Part shown: positions 48,382 to 55,938 of the stretch, one piece after another | Numbering within the stretch: position 1 is the stretch's first letter | Layout: each line of letters begins with the position of its first letter | IMG/VR virus record: IMGVR_UViG_3300047321_000170 | Span: 1 to 64,000 of that record | Source: a virus | Length of the DNA stretch: 64,000 nt | Direction: 5' to 3' (one strand) | Translations under genes and position numbers: made by a program | The notes under the pieces: model-generated | Seen by the model: only the letters and a program-made list of their open reading frames with translations | What the model was told of the DNA's origin: nothing | Database searches by the model: none

Positions 48382-49824
48382 TCATGAGAAGTCAGCCATA
48401 GAGATTTTGCGAGCGTGTGCCTTGCTCTTATCGAACATCTCTTTCTGGTCCTGACGCCGTTGTTCTGACAGCCTGAAGATCTCCTTCGTCGGATCGACCT
48501 TGTTTGCCTCAGTAGACTTCTGCTCGATGATCTGCATGATCCGCTGGTCAATCGAGTCGCGGTATTCGAGCACGTAGATCAGCAACGCTGTCTCACGCTT
48601 TCCACGAATACCTCGGCGATATGCCTGTACGAATGAGTCATCCATGTAGTTGAGCGAGCAGAAGACCATCACCTTCAGATGGTTCCAGTTAAAGCCAACG
48701 CCTGCCGTGTCAGCTGATGCAACCACGCAGTCGAGATGCCCAGCGCGGAACGCCTGGTCGATACCAGCTCGGCGTGCAGACGACACCGTGCCGTTGATCA
48801 GTCCGACGCGCAGACCCATCGACTTGGCGATTTCAACGATGCGCTCCTGCTCGGGGATAAGACACGCGAAGATCGCGATCGGCTCGCCCGACTGCTTGGC
48901 ATCTGCCAGGTGGATCTTCAAGCGTTCGTCCTTGCCTGTAGATTCGCCCTTGGCAATACCGAAGGTCTCCGGATGCGACATGATCTGACGGCATCGCATG
49001 GCATTGACTGCGGGTGTTGCTCCCTCCAGGAACTCGTCTTCCAGCTCGACCAGCGCTTCGTCTTCCATCTCCTCGTATGCGACGCGCTGCTTCGGCGACA
49101 TGTCGCACAGCTCGGTGACAATCACCTTGGCCTCTGGACCGTGGACTTCAGTGAAGGTATGGCGCACCGCGACGCGGGCCAGCACTGCCGACAACTTCTC
49201 GTGGTTGGTCCAACCGATCGTTTCGCCGTTAGCGCCTTGCAAGCGGTGGTAGCCGAGGAAGCCACCATAGGAGCCATAGAAGCGAGGTTCGATCACTTCG
49301 ATCGTTGGGTATGCACTGCCGAGATTGCCCTTGATGATCGTGCCGGTCATGCCCAGGTAATACTCGATCTGACGCATCGACAAGATCCAGTTCGTCGTGC
49401 GGCCGGCATTGTAGCCAGCGTAGCCAAGGTGCAGTTCGTCAACGACCACGGCGTTCAGCTCGGGCTGATAACTCTTCATCGCCTGCCAGTTATCTGACCA
49501 CTGCTGGAAGCCCATGATGAAGACTTTGGCTTCACGGTTCTGCATCTGCCTTTGGCGGCGCTTGCGATCACCATCGACTACCTGGACATCCTTGCTGTTG
49601 AAGCGCGTGAACTCCAGGATCTCGTCGCGGTTCTTACGCAGTAGCGACATCGGCATGACGAACGCCGTCTTCACGCCGCAGTTGTGCCAGAGGTAGTCCA
49701 TGTAGACGACCGCACTGCCGGTCTTCTGGCACGCCGGGTCAGACAAATTGAGGCAGCGCTTGGTCGCGATGTAGAACGCAAGATCGGCGATCTGGTGCTC
49801 GCGTAGAGCTTTCTTTTCAGTCAT
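48382..49824 (-). CDS. SNF2-type DNA helicase / ATPase
   Basis: 480 residues. The layout is that of superfamily 2 helicases: LREHQIADLAF (Q-like), VVVDELHLGYAG (DExH box), GMTGTIIKG (motif III), then a C-terminal lobe with GLRVGLINGTVSS, ASADTAGVGFNW and QAYRRGIRGKRE (motif VI). Motif I is irregular: LSDPACQKTGSAV keeps Lys-Thr but lacks the usual GxGKT. It probably serves replication or recombination as the main helicase in this window. Confidence 0.87.
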   Translation of the reverse strand: MTEKKALREHQIADLAFYIATKRCLNLSDPACQKTGSAVVYMDYLWHNCGVKTAFVMPMSLLRKNRDEILEFTRFNSKDVQVVDGDRKRRQRQMQNREAKVFIMGFQQWSDNWQAMKSYQPELNAVVVDELHLGYAGYNAGRTTNWILSMRQIEYYLGMTGTIIKGNLGSAYPTIEVIEPRFYGSYGGFLGYHRLQGANGETIGWTNHEKLSAVLARVAVRHTFTEVHGPEAKVIVTELCDMSPKQRVAYEEMEDEALVELEDEFLEGATPAVNAMRCRQIMSHPETFGIAKGESTGKDERLKIHLADAKQSGEPIAIFACLIPEQERIVEIAKSMGLRVGLINGTVSSARRAGIDQAFRAGHLDCVVASADTAGVGFNWNHLKVMVFCSLNYMDDSFVQAYRRGIRGKRETALLIYVLEYRDSIDQRIMQIIEQKSTEANKVDPTKEIFRLSEQRRQDQKEMFDKSKAHARKISMADFS

Positions 49825-50113
49825 TGGTTCTTCTCTTCTTCAGCTCAGCTTCCATCACTTGAAGACGGCGGCTAATGCGCTGTTTCAGATACCGCTCCAG
49901 TTCGGCGTCGAACTCTTGCTCAGCGAACATCTGGGCGTACTCACCTGTCAGCCCGGTCGGCGGAAGTGGGCGTGGCAGCGCTTCAGTGGGCGTGACCCAT
50001 CCGTTGCGACGCAGGAATTTGATCGCGTTGTCCAGATGCGCGTCGTCCATCTGCACGATAGAGAGTTCGCGCCCATCTCGGGTTCTCCAGACGGTGGGGT
50101 CAGGCCTACTCAT
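49817..50113 (-). CDS. Hypothetical early protein
   Basis: 98 residues from ATG 50113, overlapping the helicase by eight bases. The C-terminal half is a charged helix (AELERYLKQRISRRLQVMEA). No family recognised; it may be a helicase partner by position. Confidence 0.6.
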   Translation of the reverse strand: MSRPDPTVWRTRDGRELSIVQMDDAHLDNAIKFLRRNGWVTPTEALPRPLPPTGLTGEYAQMFAEQEFDAELERYLKQRISRRLQVMEAELKKRRTND

Positions 50114-50333
50114 CGTGGGTCTCCTCCATGTCCATTGCAAAGTTATGCAGCGCTTTCGTCGCCTCTTCAAAGCGACGTTCTGCCTTTCGCAGCTTGCGGT
50201 AGGCCTTCACCCACTCCGGGTGCTCGCGTTCGAGATCCGGCAGGATCTTCTCGAAGTCAACGAAGCTCTCAGGCTGCTTTTTCTCGGTGTAGTAGCAGAG
50301 GCTGAAGAGGTCGCCGGCTTTCAGCTTGCTCAT
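50106..50333 (-). CDS. Hypothetical coiled-coil protein
   Basis: 75 residues from ATG 50333. Residues about 30-75 form a charged helix (WVKAYRKLRKAERRFEEATK). It overlaps both neighbours by a few bases. Confidence 0.6.
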   Translation of the reverse strand: MSKLKAGDLFSLCYYTEKKQPESFVDFEKILPDLEREHPEWVKAYRKLRKAERRFEEATKALHNFAMDMEETHDE

Positions 50334-50593
50334 GCCGATCCTCCCGCGTCTGCATGCCGCGCGTCGTGGTAGCTGCACCACGCGTCGGGCGACACCTTGT
50401 AGTAGAAGCCGTTGCGATCCTGGATCAGCAGCCGATGCTCCATCAGCTTGCCGAGGATCGCTCCAGCGGTGCGGCCATGTGCGTTGGCCATGTCGGCGAG
50501 CGACATGCCCGACTCGAAGCGCGCCTTCAGCTGTGCGCGCTCTTCCGGCGTCCAGGTCGTTCCAGCGTTACTGCGGTTGAAGGTCTCGCTCAT
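50330..50593 (-). CDS. Small HTH-type protein
   Basis: 87 residues from ATG 50593. TTWTPEERAQLKARFESGMS, then LADMANAHGRTAGAILGKL, looks like a SANT/GcrA-type or sigma-like helix-turn-helix in which the second helix would read DNA. It may act as a transcription factor for phage genes. Four-base overlaps on both sides. Confidence 0.65.
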   Translation of the reverse strand: MSETFNRSNAGTTWTPEERAQLKARFESGMSLADMANAHGRTAGAILGKLMEHRLLIQDRNGFYYKVSPDAWCSYHDARHADAGGSA

Positions 50594-50868
50594 TTGTTCT
50601 TGCTCCCATCGTTCCAGTCCCACGCTTGCCAGTCGCCGTTTTCTGGCAGCTCAGCCTTGACCTCGCGACCGGCCCACTTCTCGAAGGCTTCCATGCTCAC
50701 CTTCGGGTAGCGACGACCGTTGGTGACACTTGGGCTGTCGTACTGGACCTGCGAACCGAACGAGTCGATCCAGAGAATTTGGCGATCATTCACCAGCGGC
50801 CTCAACATTGAGCCGGCAGCGACCGGGCGCTTCGCGCGCCATACCTGCCCCACCTGGAACTTGCTCAT
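50590..50868 (-). CDS. Hypothetical early protein
   Basis: 92 residues. The N-terminal MSKFQVGQVWRAKRP matches the opening of many small SH3-like phage proteins; the rest is not recognised. Four-base overlaps. Confidence 0.55.
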   Translation of the reverse strand: MSKFQVGQVWRAKRPVAAGSMLRPLVNDRQILWIDSFGSQVQYDSPSVTNGRRYPKVSMEAFEKWAGREVKAELPENGDWQAWDWNDGSKNK

Positions 50869-51584
50869 GCTGCCCTCCCCCGTGCCTGCGGCAGATCCGA
50901 AAGCGGATCTTCGCGCCGCGCGTGCCGCTTCAGCACCGTCATGCCAAGGGCTTCGAGCGGCAACGAAACGATGTGGCCTTCCTCACCGGCCAGGAGAGCC
51001 GTTTGCAGCCGCACAGCGGGCTTGCTGACGATCAGGTCAGCCGTACCCGTCACGATTACGCGGCGGGCGCTGTAGCGGGCCTGGGAGACGATCTCGTCGA
51101 GGATCTTCTGGTGCTTCGGCGTGGCCTGCGTGAGGACCAGCGGTTGCACGTTCGTGCGGTCCAGCTCGAAGACCAGGTCCGACATCGAGAAGTGCCATAT
51201 GCGGCGCACGATCGGCGTGAGCGGGCTGCTCATGCGCGACAGCGTCAGCAGCGTCAGGTTCAGCTCGTCGTTGGTGTCTTCCACCACGTAGACGCCGGCC
51301 TCGTGGTCCTGCTTAGGGATCGGCAGCATGGCCTGGACCAACGGGTCGCGCGCAAGCGCCTGAAACTGCTTCCAGTGGATGACATCCGGCACTGGGGCGC
51401 CGGTCGGGAACAGGTGGTTGCACATCGCGCGTCTCGACGGGACGACCAGGAACGGCGACGGCGCGCGCAGCGACATGAAGTTCTGCACGGAGCGCGCCTG
51501 GTGCAGATAGGCGATGCCTTCAGGCGTCCAGTGCAGGCCATACATCGCCACTTCGATCTTGTTGTTCTGTACTTCTGTATTCAT
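50865..51584 (-). CDS. Hypothetical protein in replication/regulation block
   Basis: 239 residues with no motif I can name. Beta strands alternate with charged helices, and the C-terminus is rich in Arg (LKRHARREDP). It lies between two HTH genes and overlaps both neighbours by four bases. It could be a DNA-binding or primase-like factor; this is not supported beyond context. Confidence 0.6.
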   Translation of the reverse strand: MNTEVQNNKIEVAMYGLHWTPEGIAYLHQARSVQNFMSLRAPSPFLVVPSRRAMCNHLFPTGAPVPDVIHWKQFQALARDPLVQAMLPIPKQDHEAGVYVVEDTNDELNLTLLTLSRMSSPLTPIVRRIWHFSMSDLVFELDRTNVQPLVLTQATPKHQKILDEIVSQARYSARRVIVTGTADLIVSKPAVRLQTALLAGEEGHIVSLPLEALGMTVLKRHARREDPLSDLPQARGRAA

Positions 51585-51985
51585 AGCTTGACCAGTTCGT
51601 TGAGCGGCTTCTTCGTGTACTGCACGAGATCCATAAGATCCATGAGCGTCACGTCATAGCGCCCGTGTTCGACAGCGAGCACCTTGTGTGCGGTCCAGCC
51701 CAAGCGTTCCGCGCATTCGCGGCGGGTTTGCTTGAGTTCCAGGACGCGGTGGGTGGCCAGTAGTTCGCCGAGCTTTTCATGCACGCGCGAGAGGGACTTG
51801 CGCGGCTGCTTCGGCTGATCGTCGGGGGTCTCTGGCTTCTTCCGGTTTGCAGCGGTCACGCCTTTGGCGCGCACGATCGCCCTGATCGATGGAACCGATA
51901 GGGAGAAGTCGCGCGCGAGCTTCGAGGCGGGAACACCGGACGCGTAGAGATCCGCGATCTGTTGATCGCGTTCCTCTTTGCACAT
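51581..51985 (-). CDS. Regulator with two helix-turn-helix domains
   Basis: 134 residues. The N-terminal RDQQIADLYASGVPASKLAR continues into a Hin/resolvase-type HTH. After a Lys/Pro-rich linker, residues about 70-130 form a Cro/CI-type HTH (RRECAERLGWTAHKVLAVEH). One chain could contact two half-sites. It is the best candidate for a phage-encoded transcription regulator of the early region. Confidence 0.72.
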   Translation of the reverse strand: MCKEERDQQIADLYASGVPASKLARDFSLSVPSIRAIVRAKGVTAANRKKPETPDDQPKQPRKSLSRVHEKLGELLATHRVLELKQTRRECAERLGWTAHKVLAVEHGRYDVTLMDLMDLVQYTKKPLNELVKL

Positions 51986-51992
51986 GGGAAGA

Positions 51993-52220
51993 TCAGACCT
52001 TCTGGAAAGGGAAAGTCTGGGGGTTCTTCTTGATCAGCCGGCTGAAGGTGCTGCCGAACGATTCCGCGGTGGTCAGTTGATCGACCGTGCCTTGATCGAC
52101 GTTGCTGTACTGATACTCGTCGCCGTTCTTCACGAAGACGATGTTCAGCTTCTTGTTGTTCGCGTCATAGGCGAACGCCGAGATTTGTGACGAAGTCACA
52201 GGTGTGTAGCCAGGTTTCAT
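51993..52220 (-). CDS. KTSC-domain protein
   Basis: 75 residues. PVTSSQISAFAYDANNKKLN, EYQYSNVDQGTV and LTTAESFGSTFSRLIKK follow the KTSC domain, a small phage and bacterial fold of unknown function. The gene has a CAC-loop hairpin leader 35 bases upstream. Confidence 0.75.
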   Translation of the reverse strand: MKPGYTPVTSSQISAFAYDANNKKLNIVFVKNGDEYQYSNVDQGTVDQLTTAESFGSTFSRLIKKNPQTFPFQKV

Positions 52221-52255
52221 GTTTCGATCCAGTAGATGAAAGTTATTACAGTAGG

Positions 52256-52277
52256 ACGCTCGGTGGTGGACGTGCGT
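52256..52277 (-). promoter_or_regulatory. Start-associated hairpin with CAC loop
   Basis: ACGCACG / CGAGCGT arms (one A-A mismatch) around TCCACCAC on the - strand, 35 bases before ATG 52220. Confidence 0.75.
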
Positions 52278-52292
52278 CTTACCGTATGCTGT

Positions 52293-52565
52293 TTAGATAA
52301 CTGCCGTGATGTTCTCCTTCTTGACGGGGTGTTCCATGTGGACGGAGACGACCGGATGCGTGCGACCGTAGATCGTGAGACAGATCGGATCGCCAGCATT
52401 CAGCCGTGCAAGTTCTTCAGGAGTCGGCAACCAGAATGAAGAGTAGGCATTCGACTCTTCATCGCGGTGTGCTGGCAGCGTGTGGCACTTGCCGTCTTTC
52501 GCCTCGTCCCAGTTAGTGGGTGCGCCGAGCCGCGCGTTCGTCAGCGTTGTGTCAACGATGTTCAT
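52293..52565 (-). CDS. Hypothetical early protein
   Basis: 90 residues. DGKCHTLPAHRDEESNAYSS, then FWLPTPEELARLNAGDPICL and GRTHPVVSV, is a pattern I associate with conserved phage proteins of unknown function. No catalytic motif is clear. Four-base overlap with the upstream gene. Confidence 0.6.
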   Translation of the reverse strand: MNIVDTTLTNARLGAPTNWDEAKDGKCHTLPAHRDEESNAYSSFWLPTPEELARLNAGDPICLTIYGRTHPVVSVHMEHPVKKENITAVI

Positions 52566-52783
52566 GCGGTCCTCCCGTGCGCGGCCTTCCAGACGATCCA
52601 GTAGCGGTGGACCTCGCTGTTGAGGTAGCCATCGTCTTTCGGATCACGTTCGAGCGACAGGCCTTCGAGGATTTCCAGCTTCTCGAACACGTCGCGGCGC
52701 AGCCAGCCATAGCGGCGCTTCTCGTACTTGCGCCGGATCGGCATGGGGAACGGGCTGGCGGGTTGGGGCTGTGCTGTGGTCAT
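52562..52783 (-). CDS. Hypothetical early protein
   Basis: 73 residues, basic centre (RRKYEKRRYGWLRRD), Pro-rich start. Possible nucleic-acid binding; no family. Four-base overlaps. Confidence 0.55.
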   Translation of the reverse strand: MTTAQPQPASPFPMPIRRKYEKRRYGWLRRDVFEKLEILEGLSLERDPKDDGYLNSEVHRYWIVWKAAHGRTA

Positions 52784-53040
52784 GACGGAACCCTCGTGCG
52801 CCGCAGGCGGTCACGCAGACCCTTGAGCTTGTTCTTCTGCTCTTTGGTCAGCATGTTCGTGTTGAGCAGGTTCTTGACTGCCTTGTTCCACTTCTCGCGG
52901 TTGACGGTCTTGGGCTCCGGATCACCCTCTTCGGTGATCGCGATCAGCTCCTTGTAGGTGAGCAGCTTCTCGCCGGTCGTCATCATCGCGGTGAACGCGG
53001 CGGAAGCCGCGTTAGGCGTGGTGGTCGATTTCGATTCCAT
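52780..53040 (-). CDS. Hypothetical early protein
   Basis: 86 residues; Ser/Thr/Ala-rich start (MESKSTTTPNAASAA) and a basic helical end (LTKEQKNKLKGLRDRLRR). It overlaps the upstream gene by 29 bases. No family recognised. Confidence 0.55.
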   Translation of the reverse strand: MESKSTTTPNAASAAFTAMMTTGEKLLTYKELIAITEEGDPEPKTVNREKWNKAVKNLLNTNMLTKEQKNKLKGLRDRLRRTRVPS

Positions 53041-53338
53041 TGTGGGTGCTCATGAAGATGCCCACGATCGACGGATCGTCGATTGCTTGTCCGAACCAGT
53101 GGCCAGGGTCCAGACGGGCATTGATGATTGTTTTCATCTCCTCCCACATCTTCAAGCCTTCATCGTTCCAGAACATGTGGTGGTTGTCCCGGATCGCCTG
53201 CTTGAGTCCATGCGGAAGGTACTTTTCTTTCAGCTCGACGAACGCGTCGATGTCAACTTTTAGCAACACTCCAAGGCCGACATCGACCACGTCACGCATC
53301 GCGCCGCTCTCGGCCTGATACACGACGAGTGCGGTCAT
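53012..53338 (-). CDS. Hypothetical early protein
   Basis: 108 residues from ATG 53338. Contains DNHHMFWNDEGLKMWEEM and ends DHHA; His- and Asp-rich, possibly metal-binding. No family recognised. Confidence 0.55.
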   Translation of the reverse strand: MTALVVYQAESGAMRDVVDVGLGVLLKVDIDAFVELKEKYLPHGLKQAIRDNHHMFWNDEGLKMWEEMKTIINARLDPGHWFGQAIDDPSIVGIFMSTHNGIEIDHHA

Positions 53339-53547
53339 TGCGTCACTACCGCGTTCGGCGGGAACTCGCTCAGCTCGAAGAGATTGAACTTCTCGACTAC
53401 TTGCAGAGCCTTGAGCGTGTTCATCGTCTTCATCCACGCGTCGAGCACGCGTGGGTGATCGAAGTAACGCGTCTGGACTTCTCCCGACGCGTACGTGATA
53501 AACATCACGAGCTTGTCACCTGGATAGATGGTCTTTTCCAACGGCAC
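53335..53547 (-). CDS. Hypothetical early protein
   Basis: 70 residues with no recognised motif (MPLEKTIYPGDKLVMFITY at the start). It overlaps the HNH-like gene by 32 bases. Confidence 0.5.
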   Translation of the reverse strand: MPLEKTIYPGDKLVMFITYASGEVQTRYFDHPRVLDAWMKTMNTLKALQVVEKFNLFELSEFPPNAVVTQ

Positions 53548-54064
53548 GTAAAACCTCCTTGATCATCTCTGGCGGAAAATCCGCCATGTATGGGTGGTTA
53601 GCGACATCATCGTAACAACGCGGCTGCGTGACGGCGAGCAGAGACTCCATCAGCTCCTTGCATTCCTGCCGTTGCTCGGTGCGCGGATCTCCGGTTGGCG
53701 TTCCGGCCATGAACATCGCTGCATCCTTATCGCGCAATAGCCAGTGATCGGGGTTGCAACACAGGGTGTTGCCGCAACGGTTCACCAGGCGGTACTTCGG
53801 CGTCTTCAGGATATGCGGGGTCGACCACTCGTACACGATCTTGTGCGGAGCCATGCGCTTGTTCTTTCCCAGCTTCACGAGACCGTAGGGCTTCGTGACG
53901 ACAGGCTGATAGAACGGCGTACGGTCGCGGGTTCGCATCATCTGCAAACGCGGGCCGGCCTTCGTCTTGGCTCCTGTCCAGGGCCAGCAGACGTTAGGCG
54001 TTCCGAAGTTGGTGATGCGAGACTTGATGCGATCGACGAGCAGCTGAAGCTGTTCCTCGGTCAC
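53516..54064 (-). CDS. HNH-like endonuclease, possibly degenerate
   Basis: 182 residues from GTG 54064. CWPWTGA with YGLVKLGKNKRMAPHKIVYE and NRCGNTLCCNPDHWLLRDK follows HNH_3-type homing endonucleases, including the two Cys and the final His. The first catalytic His normally found before the Cys-x-Asn pair is Asn here (LVNRCGN), so cleavage activity is doubtful. It may persist as a DNA-binding protein. Confidence 0.72.
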   Translation of the reverse strand: MTEEQLQLLVDRIKSRITNFGTPNVCWPWTGAKTKAGPRLQMMRTRDRTPFYQPVVTKPYGLVKLGKNKRMAPHKIVYEWSTPHILKTPKYRLVNRCGNTLCCNPDHWLLRDKDAAMFMAGTPTGDPRTEQRQECKELMESLLAVTQPRCYDDVANHPYMADFPPEMIKEVLRAVGKDHLSR

Positions 54065-54128
54065 AGGCCACCTTTGCGGGGCGCAGAAGAAAGGGGTTTC
54101 ATGTTGACTCCATTGTCAGAATGCTCAA

Positions 54129-54146
54129 GCGCGGTGGTGGTCGCGC
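54129..54146 (-). promoter_or_regulatory. Start-associated hairpin with CAC loop
   Basis: GCGCG / CGCGC arms around ACCACCAC on the - strand, 64 bases before GTG 54064; it also lies about 15 bases after the terminator of the next gene upstream. Confidence 0.72.
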
Positions 54147-54160
54147 ATCCTACAGATACA

Positions 54161-54192
54161 AAAAAGCCGCGCCTGGCAGGGCGCGGCTTTTT
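54161..54192. terminator. Bidirectional terminator
   Basis: GCCGCGCC / GGCGCGGC stem flanked by AAAAA and TTTTT, so it works on either strand. It ends the transcript of gene 54625-54203. Confidence 0.92.
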
Positions 54193-54202
54193 CGGGTACG
54201 GC

Positions 54203-54625
54203 TTAGTGCGCCGACTTAGCCAGCGTCGGGATCAGCTTGAAGTGCTTCGACAGATACGTCAGCACCTGGTCGCCGTGTTCCGCGAGGTTCGACAGCAGCG
54301 CTTCTTCGGTGATCGCGGCCGGCAGCGTGCGACCTTCAGCGACCGTGGTGCCGTCGACAACGACCGGCTCGATCACTTCGGTCTTCGCGCCCTTGAACAA
54401 CAGGCCGATGGCCTGCTTCAGCGTCGCGGTGCGCTCGGCGACGAACGCTTCACGGGCCTTCTGTTGAGCCTGGAAGGCGGCTTCTTGTGCCGGGGTCCAG
54501 TTGGTCGCGGCCTTCGGTGCGCCGCGCAGTGCGCGAGGCGTCTTACCGTCATTGCCACCCTTGCTCTTGGCCGGGGCTGCGTTCGTCTTCGTCGTCTTTG
54601 CGTTCGTGGTGGTGTTCGTGTCCAT
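54203..54625 (-). CDS. Hypothetical protein with disordered N-terminus
   Basis: 140 residues. Residues 1-40 are Thr/Asn/Lys/Ala-rich and probably unstructured (MDTNTTTNAKTTKTNAAPAK). The rest is helical (EAAFQAQQKAREAFVAERTA). It has its own leader hairpin and terminator, so it is a single-gene unit and may be strongly expressed. Function unknown. Confidence 0.65.
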   Translation of the reverse strand: MDTNTTTNAKTTKTNAAPAKSKGGNDGKTPRALRGAPKAATNWTPAQEAAFQAQQKAREAFVAERTATLKQAIGLLFKGAKTEVIEPVVVDGTTVAEGRTLPAAITEEALLSNLAEHGDQVLTYLSKHFKLIPTLAKSAH

Positions 54626-54681
54626 CTTCTAGTTCCTGGTACAGGTTAAAGAACGTCAGGCCAGTGACGTGGTTTCACCTA

Positions 54682-54696
54682 GCCCGTGGTGCGGGC
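54682..54696 (-). promoter_or_regulatory. Start-associated hairpin, short CACCA loop
   Basis: GCCCG / CGGGC arms around CACCA on the - strand, 56 bases before ATG 54625. A shorter-loop relative of the family. Confidence 0.55.
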
Positions 54697-54723
54697 CGGG
54701 CAGTTTCGATCCGGTATCGGGTA

Positions 54724-54963
54724 TTACAGAGCGCGGTTGTTCGCCAGCTCGGCGTTGAACACGCGACCGCGAGCAGTATTGCCGCGCAGTTCGTAGGAGA
54801 CCTTAGCATCCTCGAACTGCTTAGTGATATAGCCGTGGATTTCAACGCCATCCCATTCAGCAGGCATCACTTCGATTGCCTTTACGACCTTGTCGGTCAC
54901 CGTCTTCAGGAGGTCTTTAGCGAACTTGCGCTTTTGGGCCAGGCTCAGCGTCTTCTGTTGCAT
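54724..54963 (-). CDS. Hypothetical early protein
   Basis: 79 residues. A basic N-terminal helix (SLAQKRKFAKDLLKTVTDKV) is followed by a short beta region (EIHGYITKQFEDAKVSYELR). AAAGGA precedes the start. No family. It has a structured leader of about 280 bases. Confidence 0.6.
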   Translation of the reverse strand: MQQKTLSLAQKRKFAKDLLKTVTDKVVKAIEVMPAEWDGVEIHGYITKQFEDAKVSYELRGNTARGRVFNAELANNRAL

Positions 54964-55005
54964 TTGGTTACAAATCCTTTATAGGTCGTCGATATTACCT
55001 TACTA

Positions 55006-55032
55006 GGTCGCTCTGTGGTGGAAGATTTGACC
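55006..55032 (-). promoter_or_regulatory. Start-associated hairpin with CAC loop, internal bulge
   Basis: GGTC-AAA-TCT / AGA-GC-GACC arms around TCCACCAC on the - strand, 42 bases before ATG 54963. Confidence 0.65.
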
Positions 55033-55185
55033 TTTCTTTTTGTGCTTAAGACATCCTCTCACACGTTGACCGCCTGCTCAGGATATGTCTTGCGTGAAGG
55101 CGTATAACCGCCGACCCGTCTGTACGCTGCACGGCGTACATCGAAGGTTCGAATTGTAAGATGAAACCTTCAATCTTGGGGCTGC

Positions 55186-55200
55186 AACTATACGATAGTT
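55186..55200. promoter_or_regulatory. Palindrome shared with 30441-30455, candidate operator
   Basis: AACTATACGATAGTT; the inner 13 bases are identical to the palindrome upstream of the excisionase-type gene. On the - strand it includes TATAGT, a possible -10. Confidence 0.55.
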
Positions 55201-55241
55201 ACGTTCCTTTCTTCTCGTAAGGTTCGCCACCGCACAGTCTT

Positions 55242-55424
55242 TCAGATCCCTAATTCTTTTGCCACCAGGGCAACTTCCTCGTCGCTCAATGCGGCGAACT
55301 GTTGTATTAGCAGGGTGCTCAAGGCATGCTCATAGCCGACTGTGCAGGCCTGCACCATCGCGGCAGCAACGAGCGCGGTGCGGATCACTTCAGGTTCACG
55401 AAGCATCATGGTCGTATCCTTCAA
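55242..55424 (-). CDS. Hypothetical early protein (60 aa)
   Basis: 60 helical residues (VIRTALVAAAMVQACTVGYE; LSDEEVALVAKELGI). ATG 55424, with an alternative at 55409. Lies between two hairpins; no family. Confidence 0.5.
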   Translation of the reverse strand: MKDTTMMLREPEVIRTALVAAAMVQACTVGYEHALSTLLIQQFAALSDEEVALVAKELGI

Positions 55425-55429
55425 GAAAG

Positions 55430-55449
55430 AAGCCGCCTCGCGGCGGCTT
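55430..55449 (-). terminator. Rho-independent terminator (leftward)
   Basis: AAGCCGCC / GGCGGCTT stem with a four-base loop; a short T-rich stretch follows leftwards (CTTTCTTG). It follows the lipoprotein gene. Confidence 0.7.
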
Positions 55450-55465
55450 TGATAGATGGGCTACC

Positions 55466-55879
55466 TCACTCGACAGCTGGCTGTAGGTGGATTGAGTCGT
55501 CCATTGAGATTCGGTACAGACGCGAGCGCGTCGGGATCGTCACAGACACCGTCGAGTCGGCCGCGCCGAGTGCCCGTAGTGAGTTCAGGCCAGCTGTAAT
55601 GATGTGCTCGCCGGCAGGCAGGTAGACCGTGAGCGCTTCACGCTGCTCGATCGTCGCCACTTTCGCGCCGTCTACCCAGACAGCCAGCGTTGCCCCTCCC
55701 TTTCCAAAGCCGGCATCGCGTACGATCGTCAGGCTCTGCGCGCCCTCGCGTGGGCTTGTGAGACTCGTCGCCAGGATCTGATCTCTCGGGACGGGCTTCG
55801 TTTCGCTCAGTGGCACCAAGCTAGTCGCGCAGCCGGCAAGTGCGGCGGCAAAGGTGAGCATTATCAGGATGCGGCGCAT
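55466..55879 (-). CDS. Phage lipoprotein
   Basis: 137 residues. MRRILIMLTFAAALAGC is a lipoprotein signal with lipobox LAGC, so it is lipid-anchored at Cys17. The mature part (about 50-130) is beta-rich (GATLAVWVDGAKVATIEQRE; YLPAGEHIITAGL) and resembles small periplasmic lipoproteins. Superinfection exclusion or lysogenic conversion is possible. It is set apart from its neighbours by its own terminator. Confidence 0.75.
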   Translation of the reverse strand: MRRILIMLTFAAALAGCATSLVPLSETKPVPRDQILATSLTSPREGAQSLTIVRDAGFGKGGATLAVWVDGAKVATIEQREALTVYLPAGEHIITAGLNSLRALGAADSTVSVTIPTRSRLYRISMDDSIHLQPAVE

Positions 55880-55938
55880 TGAATCCCCGTCTTATAGTTG
55901 AAAGGATCGAAGTATGCCGCATCATGGTGTCGCTCCGC

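Larger units (their letters stand above)
54964..55241. other. Hairpin-rich region without genes
   Basis: No credible gene. Inverted repeats fill it: GGTC...TCT / AGA...GACC (55006-55032, CAC loop), AAGACAT-CCT / AGG..ATGTCTT (55048-55091), GGC / GCC (55100-55112), TGTACGC / GCGTACA (55121-55140), GAAGGTT / AACCTTC (55143-55171) and AACTAT / ATAGTT (55186-55200). Candidates are a structured leader RNA, a regulatory hub or a replication origin. Confidence 0.55.

Noticed and set aside
53018-54614. CACCAC runs at the first codons of genes 53040-52780 and 54625-54203
   Set aside because: They encode Thr-Thr-Thr downstream of the start, have no hairpin arms, and cannot be told from disordered Thr-rich tails; not counted in the leader family.
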